A stretch of 5,552 nucleotides of DNA from Chloroflexota bacterium (GTDB lineage Bacteria > Chloroflexota > Anaerolineae > Caldilineales > Caldilineaceae): assembly GCA_003577005.1 (NCBI GenBank), contig QEUW01000569.1:1-5552 (forward strand), given 5' to 3'. Below the pieces are notes generated by a model. It worked only from the letters and a program-made list of their open reading frames with translations. It was not told the DNA's origin and did no database searches. This document shows, piece after piece, positions 1 to 5,552 of this stretch (position 1 is its first letter; each line of letters starts with the position of its first letter). The position numbers and the translations under genes are program-made.

Positions 1-1656
1 GAAGAAGTGGACATGCTGGCCGGGCAGCGCTGGCGTGTAGCCTGCAGTCGTGAAGCGGATGACGTAGCGTCCGTCCTCGACGCCGATGCTGGTGATCTGG
101 GCGCTCAGGCTACCGCCGCTGCTCCCCTGGCTGAGGATGGCCGGCAGGAAGAGCCGGTTGGGCTGGTCCGCCGGGTCGTCGTCGACCGGCGCACGCTGAG
201 CGGTGGTGGTGAGGGCCACCTGCGCCTGCACACTGCCATCTGCCTGCGAGACGGCGCTGACGGTGGCGACGTTGCTCTCGCCGTCCGCTGCCTCCGCCGG
301 CACGGTCACGGTGACGCTGAACTCGCTGCTCGCCCCCGGCGCCAGCGGACCGATGCTGCCGGTCGAGAGAGAGGCGCCCCAGCCGCTGTTCACACTCACG
401 ACAAAGCTGTCGGTGACAGTGCCGGTGTTGGTGAGGGTGAGCCGGTACTCGACCGCTGTGCCCGCCACCGTCGTGGCCGAGGAGGTGACGGCGCTAAGGG
501 CGACACCGACCACCGTCTCGGTGGAGCTGCTGGTGGCCAGGGCGAACTGGGTCAGGCGTTGGCCGCTGTAGCGACAGGCGAGGTGTTGTTGCTCGCTCTG
601 GGTGATGCACTCCAGTCCTTCCTGCGTCCACTCGTTGCCGTCCCAGTGGTAGAGACCGAGTACGCCGTTGGCAACTGCGGCGGCATCGGCTGTATCGTAG
701 GCGACGGTCAGCGAGATAGCCTCGCCCAGTTCCAGGTCAGCGGCCGAACGGTTCTGCTGATAGGCCCCCAGGCGGAAGGCGACACCGGCGTAGCTCAACC
801 CTTCGGGCAGGGCATAGCCCGGCTCAGCCAGTTCATCCAGGGTGAAGGTCGTCTGGTCGAAGACCGCACCGGCCGGGATGGTGAGGTCGATGACTCGCCG
901 CCCGCTGCTGTCGCTGGTGTAGAGGGTGGCGTCGCTGAGCGGTCCGCTGCTGGCCTTGGCCGCCACCAGGCGGGTGGTCACCGGCTGCTGGCCGCTGGCG
1001 GCGTAGCCGCCCTGGGCGCTCACGCTGTAGCTCGTGTTGGTCAAGGTGGCGATGGCGATCACAGACACGGTGGTCTCGGTGATGGTGCCATACCCGGCCA
1101 GTTCAGGCAGGTCCCAGCGCACGCTGTTGCCCACCAGCGCGCCGCCGCTGACATGGGTGGCGCCGGCGGGCAACTCGTCGAGCACCACCAGGTTGGTGGC
1201 CGTCTCGGCCCCACTGTTGCTGATGGTCAAGGTGTAGGTGATCACCTCCCTAGCCACTGCCACCGCCGGCCCGCTCTTGCGGATGGCCAGGTCCGGTGTC
1301 TCGCTCGTGCGGATGCGCACCGCCTTCACGTCTGCGCCAAAGCCGCCGCAGTTCTCAGCACTGACGAAGACGAACTGTTCGCCTGCCGTGCTCCAGTTGT
1401 AGACCGCGGTGCTCGTCCCCTGCCCGCTCGCCGGTTCCGGCGACCAGGTGAGGGTCAGCGGCTGCGATGCGTTGAGCGGCTCCAGGTTGGCCGTGTAGGT
1501 GTAGTCTACCCCGGCCACGCCCGTCTCCGACCCACTCAGCGTGAGTCCGGTCACCGGGTAGGGGCATTCGGCGGCGGTGATGGTGAACTGCCCCAACACG
1601 TCATCGTCCTGCACCTCGCCCTCGGGGCCATCGACGCGGAACTCGAGGTTGTAGAC
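1..1656 (-). CDS. C-terminal multidomain extension of the subtilase, -1 frame, partial at window edge
   Basis: These 552 codons read without a stop and without an ATG, so this is not an independent gene but the continuation of the protease after a one-base frame break. In restored numbering (residue 809 at 1656), the Ig-like region finishes first. A PKD-like module follows at about 839-925 (starts CPYPVTGLTLSG, ends near ENCGGFGADVKAVRI). A DUF11-like repeat follows at about 928-1030 (DLAIRKSGPAVAV, YTLTISNSGAETATNLVV). Next comes a ZU5-like beta module encoded around 541-945 (RVIDLTIPAGAVFDQTTFTL, later LYHWDGNEW). A NEW3/CARDB-like module at about 205-520 contains YRLTLTNTGTV. A Pro/Asp linker leads to RLFLPAIL at 133-156, and a further module begins before the left edge. 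Such chains are expected to be extracellular adhesive, spacer or wall-associated regions. Module names are by eye; some boundaries are approximate. Nearly every third codon position is G or C. Confidence 0.85.
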
Positions 1657-4079
1657 CCCCACCGCCCGGCCAGGTGCAGCGTCAGCACGCCGGGGATCTC
1701 CAGGTCACGGTCTTCGCCGCCCAGCCCTTCGGCTGGCGTCTCGCCATCTTCTTCGGTCAGTTGTTCACCTGCCCCATTGAGCAACCGGTAGACGCTGTTG
1801 GTCCCTTCGCGTTCGACCACGCGGATCGAGGCCAGGGTACTTCCCTCTGGGCTGCGCAGACGCAGGTCCATGTTCTGCATGGTGCGCCACGAGTCGGTCG
1901 GGTGCGTCCAACTGATGACAAAGCTCTGCTTGATGCCGGTGGTGACGACGCTGCCTGATTCGGGCGATACTAGTTCGCTCTCGCCTAAAAAGGCAGGTTG
2001 GATGCGGAAAAATCCAAACGTAGTGCCGCCACCCGGCGCCGGATTGGTCACGCTGATCAGGGCGTTGATCGAGGTAAAAACCAGCGGGACGTTGAGATCG
2101 CTGCCCAAGATCCGCACGTAGAGCAGGGTGGGGCTGTAGTAGAGCGAGCTACGTCGTTGCCCATTCCAATAGACTTGGGAGGTGGGCATAAAGTTGTTGC
2201 CACCGATCATCACCCAGAAATCTTGACCCGTTTTGGTGGCCGTAGCCGACGATGGAGCGAATCCGCTGATGGTAGGCTCCGGATTCACCGCTTCCACCCG
2301 GCTCGACATCGAAATCGTGTATGCGCCGGAGGAGACGTTGGTCTTTGAATAGGTCACCACCTGGTAGCGGCCACTCTGGTTGAGCAAATAGCCGTTGATC
2401 AGCGCGTTGAGATCACCGCCGCCATTGTCGTTCTTTGCGACCAGCTTGCCCTGGGGGTCGTACAATTCCAGATAGGGATCGACTGTGCTGCTACGGGCCT
2501 CCATGCGAAAGGTAACCCGCTGGCCGGCCGTACCGTAGACCGAATAGTGGTCGCGGTCCCCAAACCAACTGATGCTGCCATTGAGCGTTTGGTTGAGCGA
2601 GAGCGTGCGGAAGTCATCGCTATCGCAGACGACGATACGGCAGATGGCAGCGTACAGATCGAGCCGTCGTTTGGTGATCGAGCCACCCTCGCGCCAGTCG
2701 GCAATCGGTGGGCCAGAGGCGGCCAGGATGCTGGCAATGCTGGTGACGTTGTTGCTGTTGTTACCAGGTTGCACCTGTTTCAACACCGCAACCGCCCCGG
2801 CCACGTGTGGCGCCGCCATCGAGGTGCCGCTGCGGCGCCCATACGGGTTGGCGGGGTCAGTGGCAAAGCTGGCCGGAATGGCTGCCTCGATCGCGACGCC
2901 GGGCGCCAGGAGCGTCGTAAACGATGAGATATTGGTGTGGTTCGTCATCAGGTCGGCCGGTGCGATAAAGGTCGCGCTGTTGATGGAACCCACACTGATC
3001 ACGTTCGACAGACAGGCCGGTTTGGCGATCGCGTTGACGTACCCATTGTTCCCCGTGGCGACGATGGTTGCGATCCCAGCCGAGCGCAACAGATCCACTG
3101 CCGTCTTGGTTGCCGGTTCGGAGCTATCGCAGGTGCTGGTATATTTCCCACCGCCAATGCTCATGTTGACGGCAGCGATATCAAAGGTGTTGCGCAAGGC
3201 ATAGACGCGGTTGAGCGCGGCCACGTAATCCGAAGGATTCGCCCGTGTGCATGGACTGGTGTCCCCGTAGTCGGCGCAGGGTTTGCGCCCCGACCCATCC
3301 GTATGACGTGAAAAGACCTGCATGGCGATGATACTTGCGCCCGGCGCCACCCCCGCGGCGATGGCCGCAACGTGGGTGCCGTGGTCGCAGCCGGAGATAT
3401 TGCTGGGGCAAGGCAACGCCGAATTGGAAGCGACCGAACTGGTCACACCGCCGGGACAGAGCGAAGAGACACCGCGGCTACTGTCGTTGGTCGAGTAGCA
3501 GGCTTCGGAGACAACTTTGCCGGCCAGCGCCGGGTGGTTCTTCTCGGTGCCGGTGTCCAAGATGACGACTGTCTTACCGGCGCCAGTGTAGAAGAGGTTA
3601 TGAGCCTGATCCGCCTTGATCAAGGGTAGACTCTCGCTCAGCAGCGGCGGTAACGGCGCATCTTCCTCGATGGAGGTCACGGCCGGGTCGGCGTAGAGCG
3701 CCGTGAGCGCTTCCGGCGAAGTGACGGTGAGGGCCACAAATGGCATGTACTCGTAGGTTTGGATATTGGTAACCCCATACACTGCGAGCTGATCCAACAG
3801 CGCCTGTTGGGCATTGGCAATGGAGGCCTCCTGTACTCCGGCGGCGTGAACCTGGTCGAACAGCGCCGGGTCATAGCCGGGCATGTCCAGCCCGACAATG
3901 AGCGAGACACTGCCGTACTTGGCCAGTTCCTCGGCCAGATAAGTAGCGTCGACGCCGGCTGGCCCGGTGACAGCAGCCGGCGCAAGTCCCTCGGCGCGGG
4001 CCATCTGTACGGATATACCCAATGGCGTCATAGTGGTTATCGTGAGAACAATTGCTAACAACAGATGTACGATCTTCAT
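1551..4079 (-). CDS. Secreted subtilisin-like serine protease (S8), N-terminal part as read
   Basis: This is an exported endopeptidase of the subtilase family. Residues 1-29 form a signal peptide (Lys2, hydrophobic core, Ala-Arg-Ala before a likely cut at 29/30). Residues about 45-140 look like an inhibitor-I9 propeptide. The catalytic domain, about 150-480, carries the full triad: Asp175 in VVILDTGT, His233 in HGTHVAAIAAG and Ser420 in GTSMAAPHVAG, with oxyanion Asn344 in ATGNNG. The Asp-His stretch is longer than in classical subtilisin and contains several cysteines, possibly disulfides. A PPC-type beta domain follows at about 488-592 (key stretch DPYLELYDPQGKLVAKND), then an IPT/TIG-like domain at about 602-692 and an Ig-like region from about 700. 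The ATG at 4079 is preferred over one at 4169 because it begins the signal peptide and follows a Shine-Dalgarno. The last 34 residues before the TGA (Ser809 onward) are low-complexity, Ser/Pro/Arg-rich and out of frame; the true protein continues in the -1 frame. Function is sure at family level; the substrate is unknown. Confidence 0.93.
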   Translation of the reverse strand: MKIVHLLLAIVLTITTMTPLGISVQMARAEGLAPAAVTGPAGVDATYLAEELAKYGSVSLIVGLDMPGYDPALFDQVHAAGVQEASIANAQQALLDQLAVYGVTNIQTYEYMPFVALTVTSPEALTALYADPAVTSIEEDAPLPPLLSESLPLIKADQAHNLFYTGAGKTVVILDTGTEKNHPALAGKVVSEACYSTNDSSRGVSSLCPGGVTSSVASNSALPCPSNISGCDHGTHVAAIAAGVAPGASIIAMQVFSRHTDGSGRKPCADYGDTSPCTRANPSDYVAALNRVYALRNTFDIAAVNMSIGGGKYTSTCDSSEPATKTAVDLLRSAGIATIVATGNNGYVNAIAKPACLSNVISVGSINSATFIAPADLMTNHTNISSFTTLLAPGVAIEAAIPASFATDPANPYGRRSGTSMAAPHVAGAVAVLKQVQPGNNSNNVTSIASILAASGPPIADWREGGSITKRRLDLYAAICRIVVCDSDDFRTLSLNQTLNGSISWFGDRDHYSVYGTAGQRVTFRMEARSSTVDPYLELYDPQGKLVAKNDNGGGDLNALINGYLLNQSGRYQVVTYSKTNVSSGAYTISMSSRVEAVNPEPTISGFAPSSATATKTGQDFWVMIGGNNFMPTSQVYWNGQRRSSLYYSPTLLYVRILGSDLNVPLVFTSINALISVTNPAPGGGTTFGFFRIQPAFLGESELVSPESGSVVTTGIKQSFVISWTHPTDSWRTMQNMDLRLRSPEGSTLASIRVVEREGTNSVYRLLNGAGEQLTEEDGETPAEGLGGEDRDLEIPGVLTLHLAGRWGSTTSSSASMAPRARCRTMTCWGSSPSPPPNAPTR
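1656..1660 (-). other. Frameshift site in the subtilase gene (run of five C's / G's)
   Basis: Upstream coding runs in the frame ending at 1551; downstream coding runs one base off. The downstream frame is closed by a TGA at 1705-1707 and the upstream frame turns to nonsense after Trp807-Gly808, so the break lies between about 1704 and 1655. On the coding strand the G run reads TGGGGGTC. One extra G would give Arg-Trp-Gly-Val-Tyr-Asn-Leu-Glu-Phe, a smooth Ig-like strand. This suggests an undercalled homopolymer or a real one-base deletion. Confidence 0.85.
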
Positions 4080-4089
4080 AGATTGCGTT

Positions 4090-4097
4090 TCTCCTTT
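4090..4097 (-). promoter_or_regulatory. Ribosome binding site of the subtilase
   Basis: The coding strand reads AAAGGAGA, with 11 bases between the last G of GGAG (4091) and the ATG at 4077-4079. The spacing is slightly long but acceptable. It supports the 4079 start over the upstream in-frame ATG at 4169. Confidence 0.75.
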
Positions 4098-4148
4098 TTG
4101 GACCGGATTGCCATAACCGACCGGTGTCAATCCGCAGGATAGCGAAGA

Positions 4149-4158
4149 CGTGTACACG
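4149..4158. repeat. Perfect 10-bp palindrome with TGTACA core
   Basis: CGTGTACACG is a perfect palindrome about 70 bp upstream of the protease start. Its central octamer GTGTACAC recurs at 4471-4478 on the other side of the divergent region, and the TGTACA core appears a third time at 4308-4313. It may be an operator for a dimeric regulator; the regulator is unknown. Confidence 0.5.
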
Positions 4159-4292
4159 CCACGTCGCACAAAGCGTCATCTGTGCGGCTCTTATCGCGTC
4201 CATCAGCGCGTCCACTACGATTCTGTTGTTCTTCACGTCCAAAATTCGTCACATACGTCCAACGATGCTGATGGAGCAGCAATTAAAACGAT

Positions 4293-4320
4293 ATGTATAA
4301 CTGTAGATGTACAACTGTAG
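4293..4320. repeat. Two-copy 14-bp tandem repeat
   Basis: ATGTATAACTGTAG (4293-4306) is followed directly by ATGTACAACTGTAG (4307-4320), 13 of 14 bases identical. The second copy also contains the inverted repeat TACA-AC-TGTA (4310-4319), and the first a one-mismatch version of it. The unit length is not a whole number of helical turns. It sits mid-way in the divergent region, as an operator pair might; it could also be a plain local duplication. Confidence 0.7.
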
Positions 4321-4395
4321 GCGAGAGGGATTCAGCAGATTGATTACTGACGCACCGCGTAAGACGTGGTAGAGTCAGCCAACAAAGTGAGAGAG

Positions 4396-4421
4396 GTAGG
4401 CCAAGATGACGTCTTGCCTAC
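4396..4421. repeat. Inverted repeat able to form a bulged hairpin
   Basis: The left arm GTAGGCCAAGA (4396-4406) and right arm TCTTGCCTAC (4412-4421) pair over ten bases with one bulged C, around the loop TGACG. No T tract follows on either strand, so it does not look like an intrinsic terminator. The right arm can also pair with TAGGCAGG at 4442-4449 (seven Watson-Crick pairs plus one G-U). It lies upstream of the candidate ATPase promoter, which favours a DNA-level site over an RNA structure of that transcript. Confidence 0.55.
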
Positions 4422-4449
4422 GGTCGCGCACCTTCCTATTTTAGGCAGG

Positions 4450-4479
4450 TTTACAAAGGGGACGATGTTGGTGTACACT
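4450..4479 (+). promoter_or_regulatory. Candidate sigma-70-type promoter for the AAA+ ATPase gene
   Basis: TTTACA (4450-4455) and TACACT (4474-4479) are separated by 18 bases and resemble -35 and -10 elements. Transcription would begin near 4486, giving a leader of about 50 bases that opens with the stem-loop at 4487-4507. The -10 overlaps the palindrome GTGTACAC, so a protein bound there would block the polymerase. This is a by-eye match only. Confidence 0.4.
4471..4478. repeat. 8-bp palindrome GTGTACAC over the putative -10
   Basis: This perfect octamer palindrome matches the core of the palindrome at 4149-4158. It overlaps the proposed -10 element of the ATPase gene. It could serve as an operator half of a shared control system, though short palindromes also arise by chance. 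Confidence 0.45.
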
Positions 4480-4486
4480 TCAAGGT

Positions 4487-4507
4487 ATCTGGCGCAGCGT
4501 GCCAGAT
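4487..4507 (+). promoter_or_regulatory. Stem-loop in the leader of the AAA+ ATPase gene
   Basis: ATCTGGC (4487-4493) and GCCAGAT (4501-4507) are perfect seven-base inverted arms. The inner bases add a G-U and a C-G pair, leaving a three-base AGC loop. The hairpin would lie at or next to the 5' end of the mRNA if the candidate promoter is right, 31 bases before the GTG start. Such 5' hairpins can protect a transcript from decay; that role is inferred here. Confidence 0.55.
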
Positions 4508-4525
4508 GAGGTGCGTCTGTTTCAT

Positions 4526-4533
4526 AGAGGAGA
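4526..4533 (+). promoter_or_regulatory. Ribosome binding site of the AAA+ ATPase, deciding the GTG start
   Basis: AGAGGAGA contains AGGAG at 4528-4532, followed by six bases and then GTG at 4539-4541. This spacing is near ideal and favours the GTG over the in-frame ATG at 4506. That ATG lies inside the stem-loop and has no comparable purine tract upstream. Confidence 0.75.
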
Positions 4534-4538
4534 CATTT

Positions 4539-5507
4539 GTGTCAATCACCCGATCCTTTCCATCCCCCGCCGAGGTCAAAGACTGTCTTGGCGGGCAGCA
4601 GTATATTGCCGGCGACGAAATTGCGACGACTGTCTATCTCATGCAGCAGTTGGGCAAGCCGTTGCTCTGTGAAGGTCCCGCCGGTGTGGGCAAGACCGAA
4701 CTGGCTAAAGCCATCGCCGGCGCTACAGGGCGGGAGTTGATCCGCCTCCAGTGCTATGAAGGGCTGGATGAAACCAAGGCGCTCTACGAGTGGGAGTACG
4801 CCAAGCAGTTGCTCTACACGCAACTCTTGCGCGACAGGCTACAAGAAACGCTAGCCGGCACAACTGGGCTGGCTGAAGCGGCCGACCGGCTGGCGCAAGA
4901 AGAGGATGTCTTCTTCTCTATGCGTTTTCTGCTCCAACGCCCGCTGCTCAAGGCCATTCTGAGCGAGCAACCCGTTGTCCTGCTCATCGACGAGATCGAC
5001 CGCGCCGATGCCGAGTTCGAGGCCTTTCTGCTCGAAGTGCTGAGCGACTTTCAGGTCAGCGTGCCGGAGATCGGCACGCTCAGCGCCGTCCACCGCCCCA
5101 TTGTATTGCTCACCAGCAACAACACCCGCGAACTGAGCGAGGCGCTCAAACGCCGTTGTCTTTATCTCTTCATCGGCTACCCCGATCTCGAGCAGGAACT
5201 CGCTGTCGTGCGGCTCAAGGTGCCCGAACTCAACCCCAAGCTCGCCCAACAGGCGGTAGAACTGGTGCAAAAGCTGCGCGACCTCGACCTGCGCAAGCTG
5301 CCCAGCATCAGCGAAACGCTCGACTGGGCCAAGTCGCTCGTGGCGCTCAACGCCAAGAACCTCGACGCCAGGACACTCGAAACCACCATGAGCGTCCTAC
5401 TCAAACACGAGAGCGACCTGCAAAAGGTGCGCCGCCGCATGAATGTCACCAACCGCGGCGTCCACATGGATGATGATGATTTGAGCCAGTATCGGTGGCA
5501 GAACTGA
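4539..5507 (+). CDS. MoxR-family AAA+ ATPase, CoxD-like
   Basis: This 322-residue protein is a cytosolic AAA+ ATPase of the MoxR class (dynein-related AAA_5 fold). The Walker A motif GPAGVGKT lies at 46-53 and Walker B VVLLIDEID at 146-154, with Asp151-Glu152. Sensor 1 is near Asn194-Asn195 (LLTSNNTREL). Candidate arginine fingers are Arg205-Arg206 in ALKRRCLYLFIGYPD. The sensor 2/lid region is around 251-267. The stretch ELIRLQCYEGLD then ALYEWEYAKQLL, and later FFSMRFLLQRPLL, is typical of CoxD-like members, which partner VWA-domain (CoxE-like) proteins in maturing or remodelling enzyme complexes. The C-terminus ends with an acidic DDDD run. It starts at GTG rather than the ATG at 4506, because of the Shine-Dalgarno at 4528-4532. 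All motifs are intact and the length is normal. The partner would be expected downstream, outside the window. No Cox structural genes are visible, so a CO-dehydrogenase role is not claimed. Confidence 0.92.
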   Translation: MSITRSFPSPAEVKDCLGGQQYIAGDEIATTVYLMQQLGKPLLCEGPAGVGKTELAKAIAGATGRELIRLQCYEGLDETKALYEWEYAKQLLYTQLLRDRLQETLAGTTGLAEAADRLAQEEDVFFSMRFLLQRPLLKAILSEQPVVLLIDEIDRADAEFEAFLLEVLSDFQVSVPEIGTLSAVHRPIVLLTSNNTRELSEALKRRCLYLFIGYPDLEQELAVVRLKVPELNPKLAQQAVELVQKLRDLDLRKLPSISETLDWAKSLVALNAKNLDARTLETTMSVLLKHESDLQKVRRRMNVTNRGVHMDDDDLSQYRWQN

Positions 5508-5509
5508 GC

Positions 5510-5530
5510 GATTTTGGATTTTAGATTTTG
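5510..5530. repeat. GATTTTR heptad tandem repeat after the ATPase gene
   Basis: Three heptamers in a row, GATTTTG, GATTTTA and GATTTTG, begin three bases after the stop codon, followed by a partial GA. AT-rich 7-bp arrays of this form are, to my recollection, common as dispersed intergenic repeats in some Chloroflexota and other bacteria. There is no stem before the T runs, so it is not a classical terminator. No gene is seen from here to the window end. Confidence 0.7.
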
Positions 5531-5552
5531 GACAGCCGTGCGTGCGCCAATC

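Larger units (their letters stand above)
4080..4538. promoter_or_regulatory. Divergent intergenic control region
   Basis: This 459-bp gap separates the minus-strand protease from the plus-strand AAA+ ATPase, so it should carry promoters for both. It is visibly less GC-rich than the flanking genes, especially around 4281-4320. It contains a 14-bp tandem repeat, three TGTACA sites, two inverted repeats and an 8-bp direct repeat at a 20-bp period (ACGTCCAA at 4235-4242 and 4255-4262). No small coding gene with a believable start and composition was found. I could not pick a convincing -10/-35 pair for the protease. Confidence 0.75.

Noticed and set aside
1355..1567. Small minus-strand open frame of 70 codons
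   Set aside because: It overlaps the real protease continuation in another frame and its translation shows no domain or start signal.
1655..1704. Classical programmed -1 frameshift signal
   Set aside because: No X-XXY-YYZ slippery heptamer is present in the coding strand here; only the GGG codon in a G5 run could slip. A missing base is simpler.
7..1791. A 594-codon open frame on the plus strand
   Set aside because: It lies exactly antisense and in codon register to the protease C-terminal frame. High GC at third positions removes stops on the opposite strand. Its translation is rich in Arg, Gly, Ala and His with no recognisable domain, and no Shine-Dalgarno is seen.
2572..3204. Plus-strand open frame of 210 codons inside the protease gene
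   Set aside because: It is antisense to the conserved catalytic and PPC domains, and its translation matches no family I recognise.
4102..4130. TTGACA on the minus strand (4125-4130) as a -35 element for the protease
   Set aside because: No acceptable -10 hexamer lies 16-18 bases downstream; the expected position reads TCCGGT.
4077..4169. Longer N-terminus of the protease starting at the ATG at 4169
   Set aside because: The extra 30 residues are polar, precede a clear signal peptide, and would place the Shine-Dalgarno inside the coding region.
4396..4421. Inverted repeat as an intrinsic terminator
   Set aside because: No T tract follows the stem on either strand, and both flanking genes point away from it.

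Overview
This window looks like a piece of a high-GC bacterial chromosome, most likely from the phylum Chloroflexota (Caldilineae/Anaerolineae/Chloroflexia type). That assignment is inference. It rests on the style of a long secreted protein: a subtilase followed by PPC, IPT/TIG, Ig/PKD-like, DUF11-like and NEW3-like beta-sandwich modules and a Leu-Phe-Leu-Pro linker motif. No rRNA, tRNA or mobile element is visible to confirm it.

Layout. (1) Positions 1-4079, minus strand: one very large exported subtilisin-family (S8) protease gene. It starts at an ATG at 4077-4079 and is still open at the left edge. As read, its frame ends at a TGA at 1551-1553. The protein continues without any stop for 552 codons in the -1 frame, from 1656 to position 1. 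The break maps to a run of five C's at 1656-1660; a sixth C would give one continuous protein of at least 1360 residues. Sequencing/assembly undercall is the simplest explanation, with a true mutation or ribosomal slippage as alternatives. (2) Positions 4080-4538: a 459-bp divergent intergenic region, less GC-rich than its flanks. It holds a 14-bp tandem repeat, three TGTACA sites (two within longer palindromes), two inverted repeats and a candidate promoter. (3) Positions 4539-5507, plus strand: a MoxR-family AAA+ ATPase resembling the CoxD type, with a GTG start and a good Shine-Dalgarno. (4) Positions 5508-5552: start of the next intergenic region, opening with a GATTTTR heptad repeat.

The two genes are transcribed away from each other and nothing in their sequences links them to one pathway. 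The protease is an extracellular or surface enzyme. The ATPase is cytosolic and, by analogy with CoxD/MoxR pairs, probably works with a VWA-domain partner that would lie just beyond the right edge. Shared TGTACA sites on both sides of the divergent region hint at common regulation, but this is only a hypothesis. I see no defence system, CRISPR array or other clearly new system; the most notable points are the broken but otherwise intact protease frame, the change of base composition inside it, and the repeat-rich divergent control region.
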